Shown here one piece after another: positions 34,422 through 43,215 of a stretch of 64,000 nucleotides of DNA; position 1 is the first letter of the stretch, and every line of letters begins with the position of its first letter. The stretch covers positions 310,001 through 374,000 of the forward strand of contig NZ_PVBS01000002.1 of assembly GCF_002980575.1 (NCBI RefSeq). Direction: 5' to 3'. This DNA comes from Sphingobacterium gobiense (GTDB taxonomy: Bacteria; Bacteroidota; Bacteroidia; Sphingobacteriales; Sphingobacteriaceae). The position numbers and the translations under genes are program-made. The notes below the pieces were generated by a model. It saw nothing but the letters and a program-made list of their open reading frames with translations. It was not told the DNA's origin and made no database searches.

Positions 34422-35285
34422 ATGGCATCAGGTATTTTTGCGGTTTTGGATGATATTGCGGCGTTAATGGACGATGTAGCGGTGACGGCGAAGATCGCTA
34501 CCCGTAAAACCGCAGGTATACTGGGGGACGACTTGGCTGTCAATGCAGAGAAAGCAACAGGCTTCTTGTCCTCTCGGGAACTGCCAGTGCTTTGGGCGAT
34601 TACAAAGGGCTCGTTTATCAATAAGCTTATTATTGTTCCAATAGCTTTATTGCTGAACGCCTTTTTTCCAATCGCTATAAAGATCGCCTTAATTTTGGGC
34701 GGTTTTTATCTTGCTTATGAGGGGGCGGAAAAGATTATCGAATATTTCTTTCACCGGCCAAAAGATACGGGTGCCATCGTGAAAGAAAAAGAGAGAGAAA
34801 GTTTGGACGTGGAAAAAGCAAAAATCAGATCAGCGATAACAACCGATTTTATCCTTTCAGTGGAGATTGTTATCATCGCGTTAGGAACAGTTCTCGATAG
34901 GACCTTGACCATACAGATTCTGACTGTTTCTGTCGTGGCTCTGTTAGCAACAGTAGGTGTTTATGGTATTGTTGCACTTATTGTTCGTATGGATGATACT
35001 GGGTTCCGGTTGATTAAGTATAGTAACGGTAGAGGATTCTTTTTCAACGTCGGAAATTTGTTGGTCAAATCCTTGCCAGTGATTATTAAAACTTTGGCGA
35101 TTATCGGTACTATCGCACTGATACTGGTTTCAGGTGGTATATTTGTACATAATATTGATTATATCCATCATCTTTTACCAGCGGTTCCCGCTATTATTAA
35201 GGAGTTTATGGTGGGGTTGATTGCGGGGGTATTGGTGGTTGCGATTGCAAAGGGGATTAAGGGCATTTTGAAGAAAGAGCGCTAA
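34422..35285 (+). CDS. DUF808 (YedI-like) inner membrane protein
   Basis: A 287-residue membrane protein with the DUF808 start MASGIFAVLDDIAALMDDVA and the conserved KIATRKTAGILGDDLAVNAEKATG. Several hydrophobic segments follow (for example IALILGGFYLAYEGAEKI, TDFILSVEIVIIALGTVL and ALIVRMDDTGF-flanked helices). Function in the family is unknown. It is transcribed alone and converges with the thioredoxin-like gene; a small hairpin GATAC/GTATC (35288-35302) lies between them. Confidence 0.9.
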   Translation: MASGIFAVLDDIAALMDDVAVTAKIATRKTAGILGDDLAVNAEKATGFLSSRELPVLWAITKGSFINKLIIVPIALLLNAFFPIAIKIALILGGFYLAYEGAEKIIEYFFHRPKDTGAIVKEKERESLDVEKAKIRSAITTDFILSVEIVIIALGTVLDRTLTIQILTVSVVALLATVGVYGIVALIVRMDDTGFRLIKYSNGRGFFFNVGNLLVKSLPVIIKTLAIIGTIALILVSGGIFVHNIDYIHHLLPAVPAIIKEFMVGLIAGVLVVAIAKGIKGILKKER

Positions 35286-35326
35286 CTGATACGTGTAGTA
35301 TCGTTTGTGTAACCTTCCCCTGTTCC

Positions 35327-35995
35327 TTATTTCAATAGCTCCCCTAGTTTTGAGTCCAGTTCTTCTCCATGTAAGTTCCGTGCCACTATAATGCCCTCGG
35401 GGTCTACTAGAATATTCTGTGGAATCGCACGCACGCCGTATAACGTTCCTGCTGCATTCTGCCACGATTGTAAATCAGAGATATGTTTCCAGGTTAATTT
35501 ATCTTTTTCAATAGCAGCGACCCAATCGTCAAGCTTACGGTCAAACGAAACGCCTAGAATTTCAAAATTCTTATCTTTAAATTTGGCATATGTTTTTACT
35601 AAATCGGGATTTGCCTTACGGCAATCTGGACACCAAGACGCCCAAAATTCAATGAGCACATATTTGCCTCGGAGATCCGAAAGAGAGAAAGGGTCACCTT
35701 CTGGAGTGAGTTGGGTAATAGCAGGTGCTTTTTTCCCCACAGAAGAATTTTCCAGTCGCTTGAGATAATAGCCAAACTGCTTGCCCTGCTTAGATTTTCG
35801 CACAGACTTGTCTAGGCCTTTAAATAACGTCTCCAGTTCTTTATAATCGGGATCGTATCCACCTACTCGCTGTATTGTTTTTAATGTTTCAACACTGGAA
35901 GGGTTGGCCTTGACTTGTGCGATTAGTTCTTCCTTCGTTTGCGCAAAAAGAAGCGTCGGAATGGCTAAAAGGAAAGTAAATATGTAGTTCTTCAT
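35327..35995 (-). CDS. TlpA/ResA-like thiol-disulfide oxidoreductase
   Basis: About 222 residues, exported by a signal peptide (NYIFTFLLAIPTLLFAQ). The N-terminal 80 residues are helical. The C-terminal thioredoxin domain has FWASWCPDCRKANP with redox cysteines at about 122 and 125, and the cis-proline segment VRAIPQNILVDPEG. It would reduce or isomerise disulfides in the periplasm. ATG 35995 (MKNYIF) is preferred to the upstream in-frame ATG at 36007 because it gives a standard signal peptide. Confidence 0.88.
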   Translation of the reverse strand: MKNYIFTFLLAIPTLLFAQTKEELIAQVKANPSSVETLKTIQRVGGYDPDYKELETLFKGLDKSVRKSKQGKQFGYYLKRLENSSVGKKAPAITQLTPEGDPFSLSDLRGKYVLIEFWASWCPDCRKANPDLVKTYAKFKDKNFEILGVSFDRKLDDWVAAIEKDKLTWKHISDLQSWQNAAGTLYGVRAIPQNILVDPEGIIVARNLHGEELDSKLGELLK

Positions 35996-36083
35996 TATTG
36001 ATATCATTTATCTTATCAAAAGTAAAGAATTTTTATTTTCTACCCATTATCTTAGGTCAAGGCATTGTAAATTGAAGAGATAA

Positions 36084-36113
36084 TTGCAAAACACAAAAAT
36101 ATCGGTATATTTG
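36084..36113 (+). promoter_or_regulatory. Consensus Bacteroidota promoter before the AraC-type gene
   Basis: TTG (36084-36086), a spacer of 19 bases, then TATATTTG (36106-36113). Both box sequences and the spacing fit the Bacteroidota sigma-A consensus. The ATG is 26 bases after the -7 box. Confidence 0.7.
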
Positions 36114-36139
36114 CTCTGTGTGGAATCAATCTAAATAAA

Positions 36140-37018
36140 ATGGCCGGTAGTTGTGCGTTGATCGACACCCAATACGTTTTTCAATATCAATACATAAAAG
36201 GAAATGTGCTGTTTTCTTATCAAACAGAAAGAGCGTGTTATGTCAATGTTCTTTCCCATGATTGTTCGCAAACCGTTCATTACACCTTATCGCGATCACC
36301 CTATATATTGCCAGAAGGACACGGGGTTATTCACCATCTTGACGCGGAGGATACTATTGAAATACGAAGCAAAGACGAAAGTAACTATCTTGTCATTGTA
36401 TTGATTGCTCCGGAAAGTCTTGATTTTTTTCATAATAAATATCAACGGGAATCGGTAAGGTTTGCAAAAGGTTTTGTCACTAGAAGTGATACGCGATTCC
36501 GACTTTTATTCGAACAACTTCATTCATTATCAGAGACGGATTTGCTTTACGGAATGCGTACGGAGTTGATTATTTTGGATTTTGTACTGCATCAAATCGA
36601 ATCACTGGCTGTAGAAAGCGAAAGTACACAGCAGGTGATCATGGTTAAAGATCACTATGCAAAAATTCTACTTGCTAAAGAGATTATTGAAGAGGATTTG
36701 TCAAAGAACCGTAATATCCCCGAGCTCGCCAAACAGGTAGGTACTAATGTACAGTATTTAAAGAAATATTTTAAACAATATTTCGGTAAAACGGTCATGA
36801 ATTACATCACGGAGAAGAAGATGGAATACGCCAAAGAACTTATCCTTACCGGCAACCACCGGATATCAGATGTGGCTCGCATGACAGGCTATAAACATGC
36901 TACCCACTTCACTACTGCTTTTAAAAAGTATTTTGGCTTCATTCCAAATTCCTTAAAATATAGTTTCCTGCTCCAACAGGGGACTGAAATTATGGTAGAG
37001 CTAGGCTATGTTTGGTAA
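36140..37018 (+). CDS. AraC-family transcriptional regulator
   Basis: A 292-residue cytoplasmic regulator. The C-terminal 100 residues are the double helix-turn-helix of AraC proteins: LAKEIIEEDLSKNRNIPELAKQ-type first HTH, VGTNVQYLKKYFKQYFGKTV, then ISDVARMTGYKHATHFTTAFK and KYFGFIPNSLKY. The N-terminal 180 residues do not match a sugar-binding cupin that I recognise. It is divergent from the thioredoxin-like gene and converges with nagB. Some Bacteroidota AraC proteins control siderophore uptake, and a TonB locus lies nearby, but no direct link is visible. Confidence 0.9.
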   Translation: MAGSCALIDTQYVFQYQYIKGNVLFSYQTERACYVNVLSHDCSQTVHYTLSRSPYILPEGHGVIHHLDAEDTIEIRSKDESNYLVIVLIAPESLDFFHNKYQRESVRFAKGFVTRSDTRFRLLFEQLHSLSETDLLYGMRTELIILDFVLHQIESLAVESESTQQVIMVKDHYAKILLAKEIIEEDLSKNRNIPELAKQVGTNVQYLKKYFKQYFGKTVMNYITEKKMEYAKELILTGNHRISDVARMTGYKHATHFTTAFKKYFGFIPNSLKYSFLLQQGTEIMVELGYVW

Positions 37019-37036
37019 TTTTTATGAAATAATGGT

Positions 37037-37072
37037 AACAAGCGACGAGTAGATAGATTCCCGTCACTTGTT
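37037..37072. terminator. Convergent terminator between the AraC gene and nagB
   Basis: AACAAGCGACG (37037-37047) pairs with CGTCACTTGTT (37062-37072) with one mismatch, loop 14 bases, in the 67-base gap between two converging genes. Confidence 0.7.
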
Positions 37073-37085
37073 ATTCCGTTATTTA

Positions 37086-39008
37086 TTACTCAAATTTCCA
37101 TCTCACGAAAGCCTCAATTGCCTCGTAATCTGCCAATCCTAGTTTATGATATAATTCCGCTGTTTCACTTGTTCGATTTTCCGCACGCACCCAAAATTCA
37201 CGCGGATCGTCCCCTGGAAACACAGGCACATCTTTTTGGGATTGATGCTTGAAGATAGCTAGGCGCTTGCGTTTCACCTCTTGTGGAGAAAGTGGAACCG
37301 CCATTTCAATCTCGTGGATTGGATATTCGTGCCAAGCTCCCCGATATAGCCATAACCAGCAATCTTTCGTCCATTCATCTGTTTTTGACAGACGTTGCAA
37401 AGCTTCGAACAGTATATCAAAACATACCTTATGCGTCCCATGCGGATCCGCAAAGTCACCAGCAGCAAATACCTGATGCGGTTTTACTTTTCGGAGCAAT
37501 CCCATCGTTTGCTGGATGTCATCTTCATAAGAAACCTCTTTGGAAAACTTACCGCGATCATAGAAAGGTAAATCTTGAAAATGAATGTTATCGTCTGGAA
37601 GCCCTACAAAACGAGCTCCTGCGATAGCCTCTCCTTTGCGTATTAATGCCTTAACTGTACGAATGATTTCCGGATCGACTTGGTTCGGCTGTTTTGTTTT
37701 GAAAAACTCTTTGGCTTCGTTATAGATTTTGGCCGTAACACCATTGTCGTCATCAACAGCGACAGCAAAATCTTGGACAAATTCGAGATATCGTAACACA
37801 TCATCGTCCCAAACCGCCGTATTGCCTGAAGTTTGATAAGCAACATGCACATTATGTCCTTGATCAGCTAATCGGATAAATGTTCCCCCCATAGAAATAA
37901 CATCGTCATCGGGGTGTGGTGAAAACAGGATAACGTTTTTTCGTCCCGGTTCTGCTCTTTCTGGACGATTGGTATCATCTACTCCTGGTTTTCCTCCCGG
38001 CCAGCCGGTAATGGTACGTTGCAATTCATTGAAAATTCTGATATTGATGCTGTACGCAGGCCCTTTTTCCGTTACGAGTTGAGCCATACCATTATTGTTG
38101 TAATCGTCATCGGTAAGCTTTAAGATGGCTTTATTCAGTTTCAATGATAGCCATACAACTGCTTTCTTTATCAGTGTGTCGGTCCACGTTACTTCATGTG
38201 CTAGCCAAGGTAGATCAAAACGCGTCAAATGTGACGCCGCGTCTCTATCCAGTATAAATTCTACCGAATCGGAAAGTTGGAGGTACGTGGCCGGTATGTC
38301 CGATGATATTTCGCCTTCTACGGCTTTTTTTACAATCTCTGCTTTTTTCTCATTCCAAGCCATGAGAACAATCTCTTTCGCTTTGAAGATCGTTCCAACC
38401 CCCATCGTCAGCGCTTTGGTGGGTACATTTTCTTTACCTCCAAAATCACGAGAAGCGTCACGACGTGTCAGGTCGTCCAATACGACTAAACGGGTACCTG
38501 AATTTGGTGCTGAACCCGGCTCATTAAACCCGATGTGTCCTGTCCGACCGATACCTAAAAGCTGAATATCGATACCTCCTAAATTGGATATTTTCTGTTC
38601 GTATGCTTCGCAATAGGCATGAATGGCATCCTCCGGCAGCGTACCATCGGGAATATTGATATGCTCTTGAAGCACATCGATATGGTCAAACAAATGTTTG
38701 TTCATAAAAGTCACATAACTTTGGGGAGCATCAGGTTTCATAGGATAATACTCGTCCAGATTGAATGTGACGACATTTTTAAAGCTTAATCCTTCTTCTT
38801 TGTGAAGACGAACCAGTTCTTTATAAACTTTAACCGGTGTGGCACCTGTAGCCAGCCCTAATACTGCCGTTTCGCCTTTTGCCTGCTTTTCTTTAATGAT
38901 GGTAGCTATACGATTAGCAACATCCGCGGAAGCTTCGTCCTGATTAGCGTACACCTTAACCGGTACGCGTTCAAAACGAGTCTCCTCCAATAAGTTTAAT
39001 CTTGCCAT
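37086..39008 (-). CDS. nagB: Glucosamine-6-phosphate deaminase fused to a PIG-L/LmbE deacetylase-like domain
   Basis: A 640-residue two-domain enzyme. The N-terminal half is NagB: VLGLATGATPVKVYKELV, VTFNLDEYYP and LLGIGRTGHIGFNEPGS bind and deaminate glucosamine-6-phosphate to fructose-6-phosphate. The C-terminal half has ILFSPHPDDDVISMGGT (His-Pro-Asp-Asp at about 365-369) of the PIG-L zinc deacetylase family. The fusion would link deacetylation and deamination of amino sugars; it is common in Bacteroidota. ATG 39008 (MARLNLLEETRFE) is chosen over the upstream in-frame start at 39089 on homology. A TAAATTTG box lies at 39041-39048 on the minus strand. Confidence 0.92.
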   Translation of the reverse strand: MARLNLLEETRFERVPVKVYANQDEASADVANRIATIIKEKQAKGETAVLGLATGATPVKVYKELVRLHKEEGLSFKNVVTFNLDEYYPMKPDAPQSYVTFMNKHLFDHIDVLQEHINIPDGTLPEDAIHAYCEAYEQKISNLGGIDIQLLGIGRTGHIGFNEPGSAPNSGTRLVVLDDLTRRDASRDFGGKENVPTKALTMGVGTIFKAKEIVLMAWNEKKAEIVKKAVEGEISSDIPATYLQLSDSVEFILDRDAASHLTRFDLPWLAHEVTWTDTLIKKAVVWLSLKLNKAILKLTDDDYNNNGMAQLVTEKGPAYSINIRIFNELQRTITGWPGGKPGVDDTNRPERAEPGRKNVILFSPHPDDDVISMGGTFIRLADQGHNVHVAYQTSGNTAVWDDDVLRYLEFVQDFAVAVDDDNGVTAKIYNEAKEFFKTKQPNQVDPEIIRTVKALIRKGEAIAGARFVGLPDDNIHFQDLPFYDRGKFSKEVSYEDDIQQTMGLLRKVKPHQVFAAGDFADPHGTHKVCFDILFEALQRLSKTDEWTKDCWLWLYRGAWHEYPIHEIEMAVPLSPQEVKRKRLAIFKHQSQKDVPVFPGDDPREFWVRAENRTSETAELYHKLGLADYEAIEAFVRWKFE

Positions 39009-39185
39009 TAGGATAATTATATTGTTTACAACCTGAATAACAAATTTAACAATAAAAACCTTTCCAATCGAAGAAAGAAGCAAAATCATGCAAAAAAAAG
39101 CATAAATCAGGGGTGCAATCGGTTGTTTTATATATGCCCATTTTCCGAATCTGAATATTTATTTTCCGATTGCGTTATTTTCTTA

Positions 39186-39202
39186 TTTAGAATAAATCTA
39201 TA
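39186..39202 (+). promoter_or_regulatory. Operator 1: TTTAGA-N5-TCTATA, overlapping the -7 box
   Basis: TTTAGA (39186-39191) and TCTATA (39197-39202) are separated by 5 bases, an inverted repeat with one imperfect position. It overlaps the -7 motif TATATTTG (39199-39206). The pattern resembles iron-responsive (Fur-like) boxes seen before Bacteroidota TonB receptor genes, from memory. Confidence 0.55.
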
Positions 39203-39219
39203 TTTGCGCCGTATTACTA

Positions 39220-39236
39220 TTTAGACCAGTTCTAAA
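39220..39236 (+). promoter_or_regulatory. Operator 2: perfect TTTAGA-N5-TCTAAA abutting the start codon
   Basis: TTTAGA (39220-39225) and TCTAAA (39231-39236) form a perfect 6-bp inverted repeat with the same 5-base spacer as operator 1. The last base directly precedes the ATG of the TonB receptor gene. Centre-to-centre distance to operator 1 is 34 bases. Confidence 0.6.
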
Positions 39237-41675
39237 ATGAAGTTGGAAACATCGATATCATATATTGTAGTTTGTTTATTAACCTTAATGTCAATAACAG
39301 TTGTTGGGCAGCAGAGCACAATAACGGGAAAAATTCATCTGGCCTCCGGTGAATCCGTTAGCCATGCTACGGTACGGGTGAAAGGAACGGATATCAGTAG
39401 TATGTCCGATAAGAATGGTCAATATGCTTTAAATAATGTCCCTTATGGAAACCGAGAAATTCAAATTACAGCTATCGAGATTGAATCTAAAACAGTCCAG
39501 CTAAAAGTACATAAACCAATACACAATTTTTCCATTGCGGTATCGGCAACAGGTGATATTGCGATAGAAGGTGTAGAGGTAAGCCGGATGACGGAGAAAA
39601 AAGAGATGGAAACGAGTGGTTTTGCCGTGGCAGTTATTGAAACTAAAGAAGCTTCGCTTCGTAACCTTACAACTAATGAGTTGTTGGATCGCGCGGTGGG
39701 GGTAAGGGTGAGGCAAAATGGGGGCGTGGGGTCACAAGTTGAGTATAACTTAAATGGGATGTCGGGGAGTGCTGTTGGGATATTCCTCGATGGTACACCG
39801 ATAGCAACCTTTGGGTCGTCTTTTAACCTAAATAATATTCCACCCGCGATGATCGAACGCATAGAGATCTACAAAGGTGTATTGCCATCACATTTGACGG
39901 GTGACTATGTCGGCGGAGCGATTAACGTGGTCATGAAGAAAGATGCATCCGCTAATAACATTACTGCCGCCGTGTCTTATGGTTCGTTTAATACTTATCA
40001 AGCCGACTTGAGTGGTATGTACAGAAACCAAAAATCAGGCTTTACGACAAGGGCATCCGGATTCTATACTTACACCGATAACAATTATGAAATGTGGGGT
40101 AAATTTGCGATGATCACTGATGCGGAGCAACGCCTCAAGCGATACCAACGCTTCAAACGATTTAACAATACCTATAAGTCTGTAGGAGGACGCTTTGAGG
40201 TTGGATTTACCGATGTGCCCTGGGCAGATCAGTTTTTTGTAGGGTATAATATATCCGATACGTATCGAGATATTCCACATGGTACAACAATGGCGCAGCC
40301 ATATGTAGGTCGGTTTAATGAATATCAGGCACATGTATTTAGCTTGAATTACAATAAATCTAATTTTTTTATCGATGGTTTGGCACTTAATGTGAATGCC
40401 GTATATAGCAAAAGAAATACCTATTTGCAGGATACGGCTAGAACAATGTACAATTGGGATGGAACGCCGATGGTGCGGATACTTAATGGCGAACCTACGC
40501 CTTTGGTGAGGCGTCCTGGACAAGGACAACAGGGGGAGGCAGTGATGACCAGTATCGACCGCGATATTGTTAACATGCGGACAAACCTATCCTATACCGT
40601 AGCACACGGGCATCGCCTTTCGCTCAACCATAATCTGAATACCTCGCGTCGGGAAGATGAGGATCTATTAAATCCGAACGCGATAGTTACTGGCAATGAT
40701 CGCCGGACGTCCACCAATATCTTCGGCTTTAATTACGAAGCGACAACATTCGGAGATAAGCTGAGAACGAACTTGTTGGCAAAGTATACGATTAATCAAA
40801 ATCATTATACAAGTTCCAACGGTGGGATCACCACGTTGACCAACAGAAATCCTGGGTATGGTTTGACGGTTTCCTATAATGTGATTCCCAAACTGTTTCT
40901 GATTGCCTCCACGGAGAATACCGTTATTTCGGCAAGAGACGAGCAAATATTTGGAAGTCCGGAGAACAGTATATTAGAAAATCTGGATTTGAAGCCTGAG
41001 CGTAATGTCAATTATAATGCGGGTTTCCGATACACGGCATTCGAAGATCAGCGCAACCGACTTTCGCTTTACGCGAGTGCATTCTGGCGGAATGGATATG
41101 ACAAAATCACGGTGCAGGCTGTTGATTCGGTGATTGTCGGACGTGAGAGCGATGCAAATATCGAAACAACAAGATATATTAATCTTGGAAAAACGCAATC
41201 AAGAGGGTTTGAGGCGGAGTTGACATACGTCTATAATAACAGACTTAGTGTACTAGTTAATTTATCGAGATTTAATTCCTTGATGAAGGTAAAATATGAC
41301 GAAAATGGACGGTTAAACCGGTTATATAATCGGCAGTTGCCGAATGAACCGTATTTTATGGTTAATGCTAGTGCACAATATCGGATCGATAACCTGATCC
41401 AGAAACGATCTACGGTGAATTTTTTTTATAACTCGGGCTATGTAGCACCTTTTCAGACGGTCTGGATTGATTCGGACGGCTGGTTTACGACGCCGCGGCA
41501 ATTCTATCATGATATCGGTGGAAGTTACCGTACACCAAATGGTCGGTTCATCGTCAGCGTAGATGTGAAAAATATCTTGAACGCAGAAGTATATGATAAT
41601 TTCGGCGTGCAAAAACCCGGACGCGGGGTATACATGAAATTGAATTACATGCTTAATAACTTAACTGGAAAATAG
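39237..41675 (+). CDS. TonB-dependent outer membrane receptor, probable (xeno)siderophore uptake
   Basis: An 812-residue receptor with a signal peptide (IVVCLLTLMSITVVGQQ), a carboxypeptidase-like domain (ITGKIHLASGESVSHATVRVKG), the TonB plug (LTTNELLDRAVGVRVRQNGG, FLDGTPIATFGSS) and a beta-barrel ending GRGVYMKLNYML. It is smaller than SusC proteins and has no SusD partner. The next gene encodes a DUF4374 lipoprotein and a PepSY protein follows later, matching the order of the Bacteroides xenosiderophore system XusA-XusB-XusC. Ligand is inferred as ferri-siderophore from context and the Fur-like operators. Confidence 0.88.
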   Translation: MKLETSISYIVVCLLTLMSITVVGQQSTITGKIHLASGESVSHATVRVKGTDISSMSDKNGQYALNNVPYGNREIQITAIEIESKTVQLKVHKPIHNFSIAVSATGDIAIEGVEVSRMTEKKEMETSGFAVAVIETKEASLRNLTTNELLDRAVGVRVRQNGGVGSQVEYNLNGMSGSAVGIFLDGTPIATFGSSFNLNNIPPAMIERIEIYKGVLPSHLTGDYVGGAINVVMKKDASANNITAAVSYGSFNTYQADLSGMYRNQKSGFTTRASGFYTYTDNNYEMWGKFAMITDAEQRLKRYQRFKRFNNTYKSVGGRFEVGFTDVPWADQFFVGYNISDTYRDIPHGTTMAQPYVGRFNEYQAHVFSLNYNKSNFFIDGLALNVNAVYSKRNTYLQDTARTMYNWDGTPMVRILNGEPTPLVRRPGQGQQGEAVMTSIDRDIVNMRTNLSYTVAHGHRLSLNHNLNTSRREDEDLLNPNAIVTGNDRRTSTNIFGFNYEATTFGDKLRTNLLAKYTINQNHYTSSNGGITTLTNRNPGYGLTVSYNVIPKLFLIASTENTVISARDEQIFGSPENSILENLDLKPERNVNYNAGFRYTAFEDQRNRLSLYASAFWRNGYDKITVQAVDSVIVGRESDANIETTRYINLGKTQSRGFEAELTYVYNNRLSVLVNLSRFNSLMKVKYDENGRLNRLYNRQLPNEPYFMVNASAQYRIDNLIQKRSTVNFFYNSGYVAPFQTVWIDSDGWFTTPRQFYHDIGGSYRTPNGRFIVSVDVKNILNAEVYDNFGVQKPGRGVYMKLNYMLNNLTGK

Positions 41676-41700
41676 TGATAATATAAAATATCAGTAGACA

Positions 41701-43098
41701 ATGAAAAACAGAACTATAAAATCCCTTTTGTTCGGGTCTGTCCTTGCGCTAGGCGCAATGGTATCTTGTGAAAAAAATAATGGCCCTGATGATGGCTCTG
41801 ATTCCGGCGCTTCAGGCCCGGATAATCAGCCGCGGCAGTTTATTACCTTAACAGCGGCAATTCCCGGATCTAATGGACGAGCCGGTGATGGCGGAACCTC
41901 AGCCTATGCGTTAACACTGGAGGAAGCGACCGATGCTACTAAGGAACTGGATATTTATACGAACGGTTATGGGTTGCGCTCACAAAGAACAGCACGTGTC
42001 CAAGGTTCTATCAACGGCAACTTCCTTTATAATATTCAGTACACAGGAACAAACGGCGGTGTGTTTAATAAATATCGTGTAACAGGTGGTGCTGATTTTG
42101 AAGACACCAACGAGGAATTAAATGTCGCGAGTATGTTGAGTACCTCGCCACGTTGGGTGAAAGCCGCCGAAGGTATTGGCGTGGGGGTAAAAATTGAAGG
42201 GGCGGAAGCGCCAATCGATCCGGCGAAAGCAGAGGTTGGTGAACAGACCTACGAGTACGTTCGCGGATCCGTTGATATTGCAATCATTGATTTAGATGAC
42301 CCACGTGTGCCTAACTCCACCGAATTCGATTTCCCTTTCACGGATGAGGAAAAAGAGGCAGGTTATGCTGTAGGCCGGATTGATGTTCCTGTCATCAATG
42401 GGAATAAAATCTATATCGGCTGTGCACTTTCGAAGGTTGATCCTACAAAGGAGCCGGTTAGTTCCACCGACGATAATACCGGTGAAGTTTCATGGAGCTG
42501 GCAGGATGATTCCGAGAATATCCGTGGTACAGTGACCTTAGTAGTGGATTATCCATCATTGGCGAATCCAAAAGTAATCTGGTCCACCCAAAGTAAAGCT
42601 TCCAACAACAGCTATCGTACCATGACACAATACGTAGGTACCGATGGCCATGTATACCAGGCGACAGCTACCTCGGGTTCGCAGATCTTGCGTATTAATA
42701 GAAATACGGCGGACTACGATAATAGCTATAATTTTGACTTAAAAACAGCGTTAGGTACGCAGAATGATGTGCAGATTAAGGCGTGGAGATATATTGCCGA
42801 TGGAATCGGTCTGGTGTTGTATACAGAAAGCAATGTCGATGGTGGATACCTGGCGTTGATTGATTTGAATGCCGTGACTGCCCGGAAATTGTCCACAGAT
42901 AACGAATCGGACACCAATTTTTCGACTACCTTCGGGCAATATCAGAATATTGGGGTAGCAGGCAATTATGCTTATGTGCCGCTGACAGCTAGTGGAAAAG
43001 ACGGTCATCTATACATTGTCAATTGGCGAACCGGTGATGTCACGAAAGGTATCAAGTTGAAGGGCGAGGTGGGAAGCCACTTCATTGGCGCGTATTAG
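41701..43098 (+). CDS. DUF4374 (XusB-like) surface lipoprotein
   Basis: A 465-residue lipoprotein: LLFGSVLALGAMVSCEKNNG gives a lipobox with Cys23, followed by an acidic Gly/Asp-rich surface-export-like stretch (NNGPDDGSDSGASGPDN). The rest is beta-rich with repeated blades (for example VDIAIIDLDDPRVPNSTEF, QYVGTDGHVYQATA and GQYQNIGVAGNYAYVPLTA), consistent with a beta-propeller. In Bacteroides, XusB of this family binds ferric enterobactin and hands it to the TonB receptor. It is 25 bases after the receptor gene and is followed by a strong terminator. Confidence 0.85.
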   Translation: MKNRTIKSLLFGSVLALGAMVSCEKNNGPDDGSDSGASGPDNQPRQFITLTAAIPGSNGRAGDGGTSAYALTLEEATDATKELDIYTNGYGLRSQRTARVQGSINGNFLYNIQYTGTNGGVFNKYRVTGGADFEDTNEELNVASMLSTSPRWVKAAEGIGVGVKIEGAEAPIDPAKAEVGEQTYEYVRGSVDIAIIDLDDPRVPNSTEFDFPFTDEEKEAGYAVGRIDVPVINGNKIYIGCALSKVDPTKEPVSSTDDNTGEVSWSWQDDSENIRGTVTLVVDYPSLANPKVIWSTQSKASNNSYRTMTQYVGTDGHVYQATATSGSQILRINRNTADYDNSYNFDLKTALGTQNDVQIKAWRYIADGIGLVLYTESNVDGGYLALIDLNAVTARKLSTDNESDTNFSTTFGQYQNIGVAGNYAYVPLTASGKDGHLYIVNWRTGDVTKGIKLKGEVGSHFIGAY

Positions 43099-43129
43099 TC
43101 CTCTACAAATCCTTGTCTAAAACATACAA

Positions 43130-43160
43130 AATCAGGCAAAGCCGTACGCTTTGCCTGATT
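43130..43160 (+). terminator. Strong terminator inside the siderophore locus
   Basis: AATCAGGCAAAGC (43130-43142) pairs perfectly with GCTTTGCCTGATT (43148-43160), loop 5 bases. It separates the receptor/lipoprotein pair from the electron-transfer genes, so the latter depend on readthrough or their own promoter. A small hairpin GCTGC/GCAGC lies at about 43188-43201. Confidence 0.85.
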
Positions 43161-43215
43161 TTGGCAAAAAAATATATGTATAAATTGCTGCTAACGCAGC
43201 GTAAAAAATTACGTC

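Noticed and set aside
39237..41675. SusC-type receptor call for the second TonB protein
   Set aside because: It is shorter (812 residues) and has no SusD partner. A DUF4374 lipoprotein follows instead, which fits siderophore receptors.
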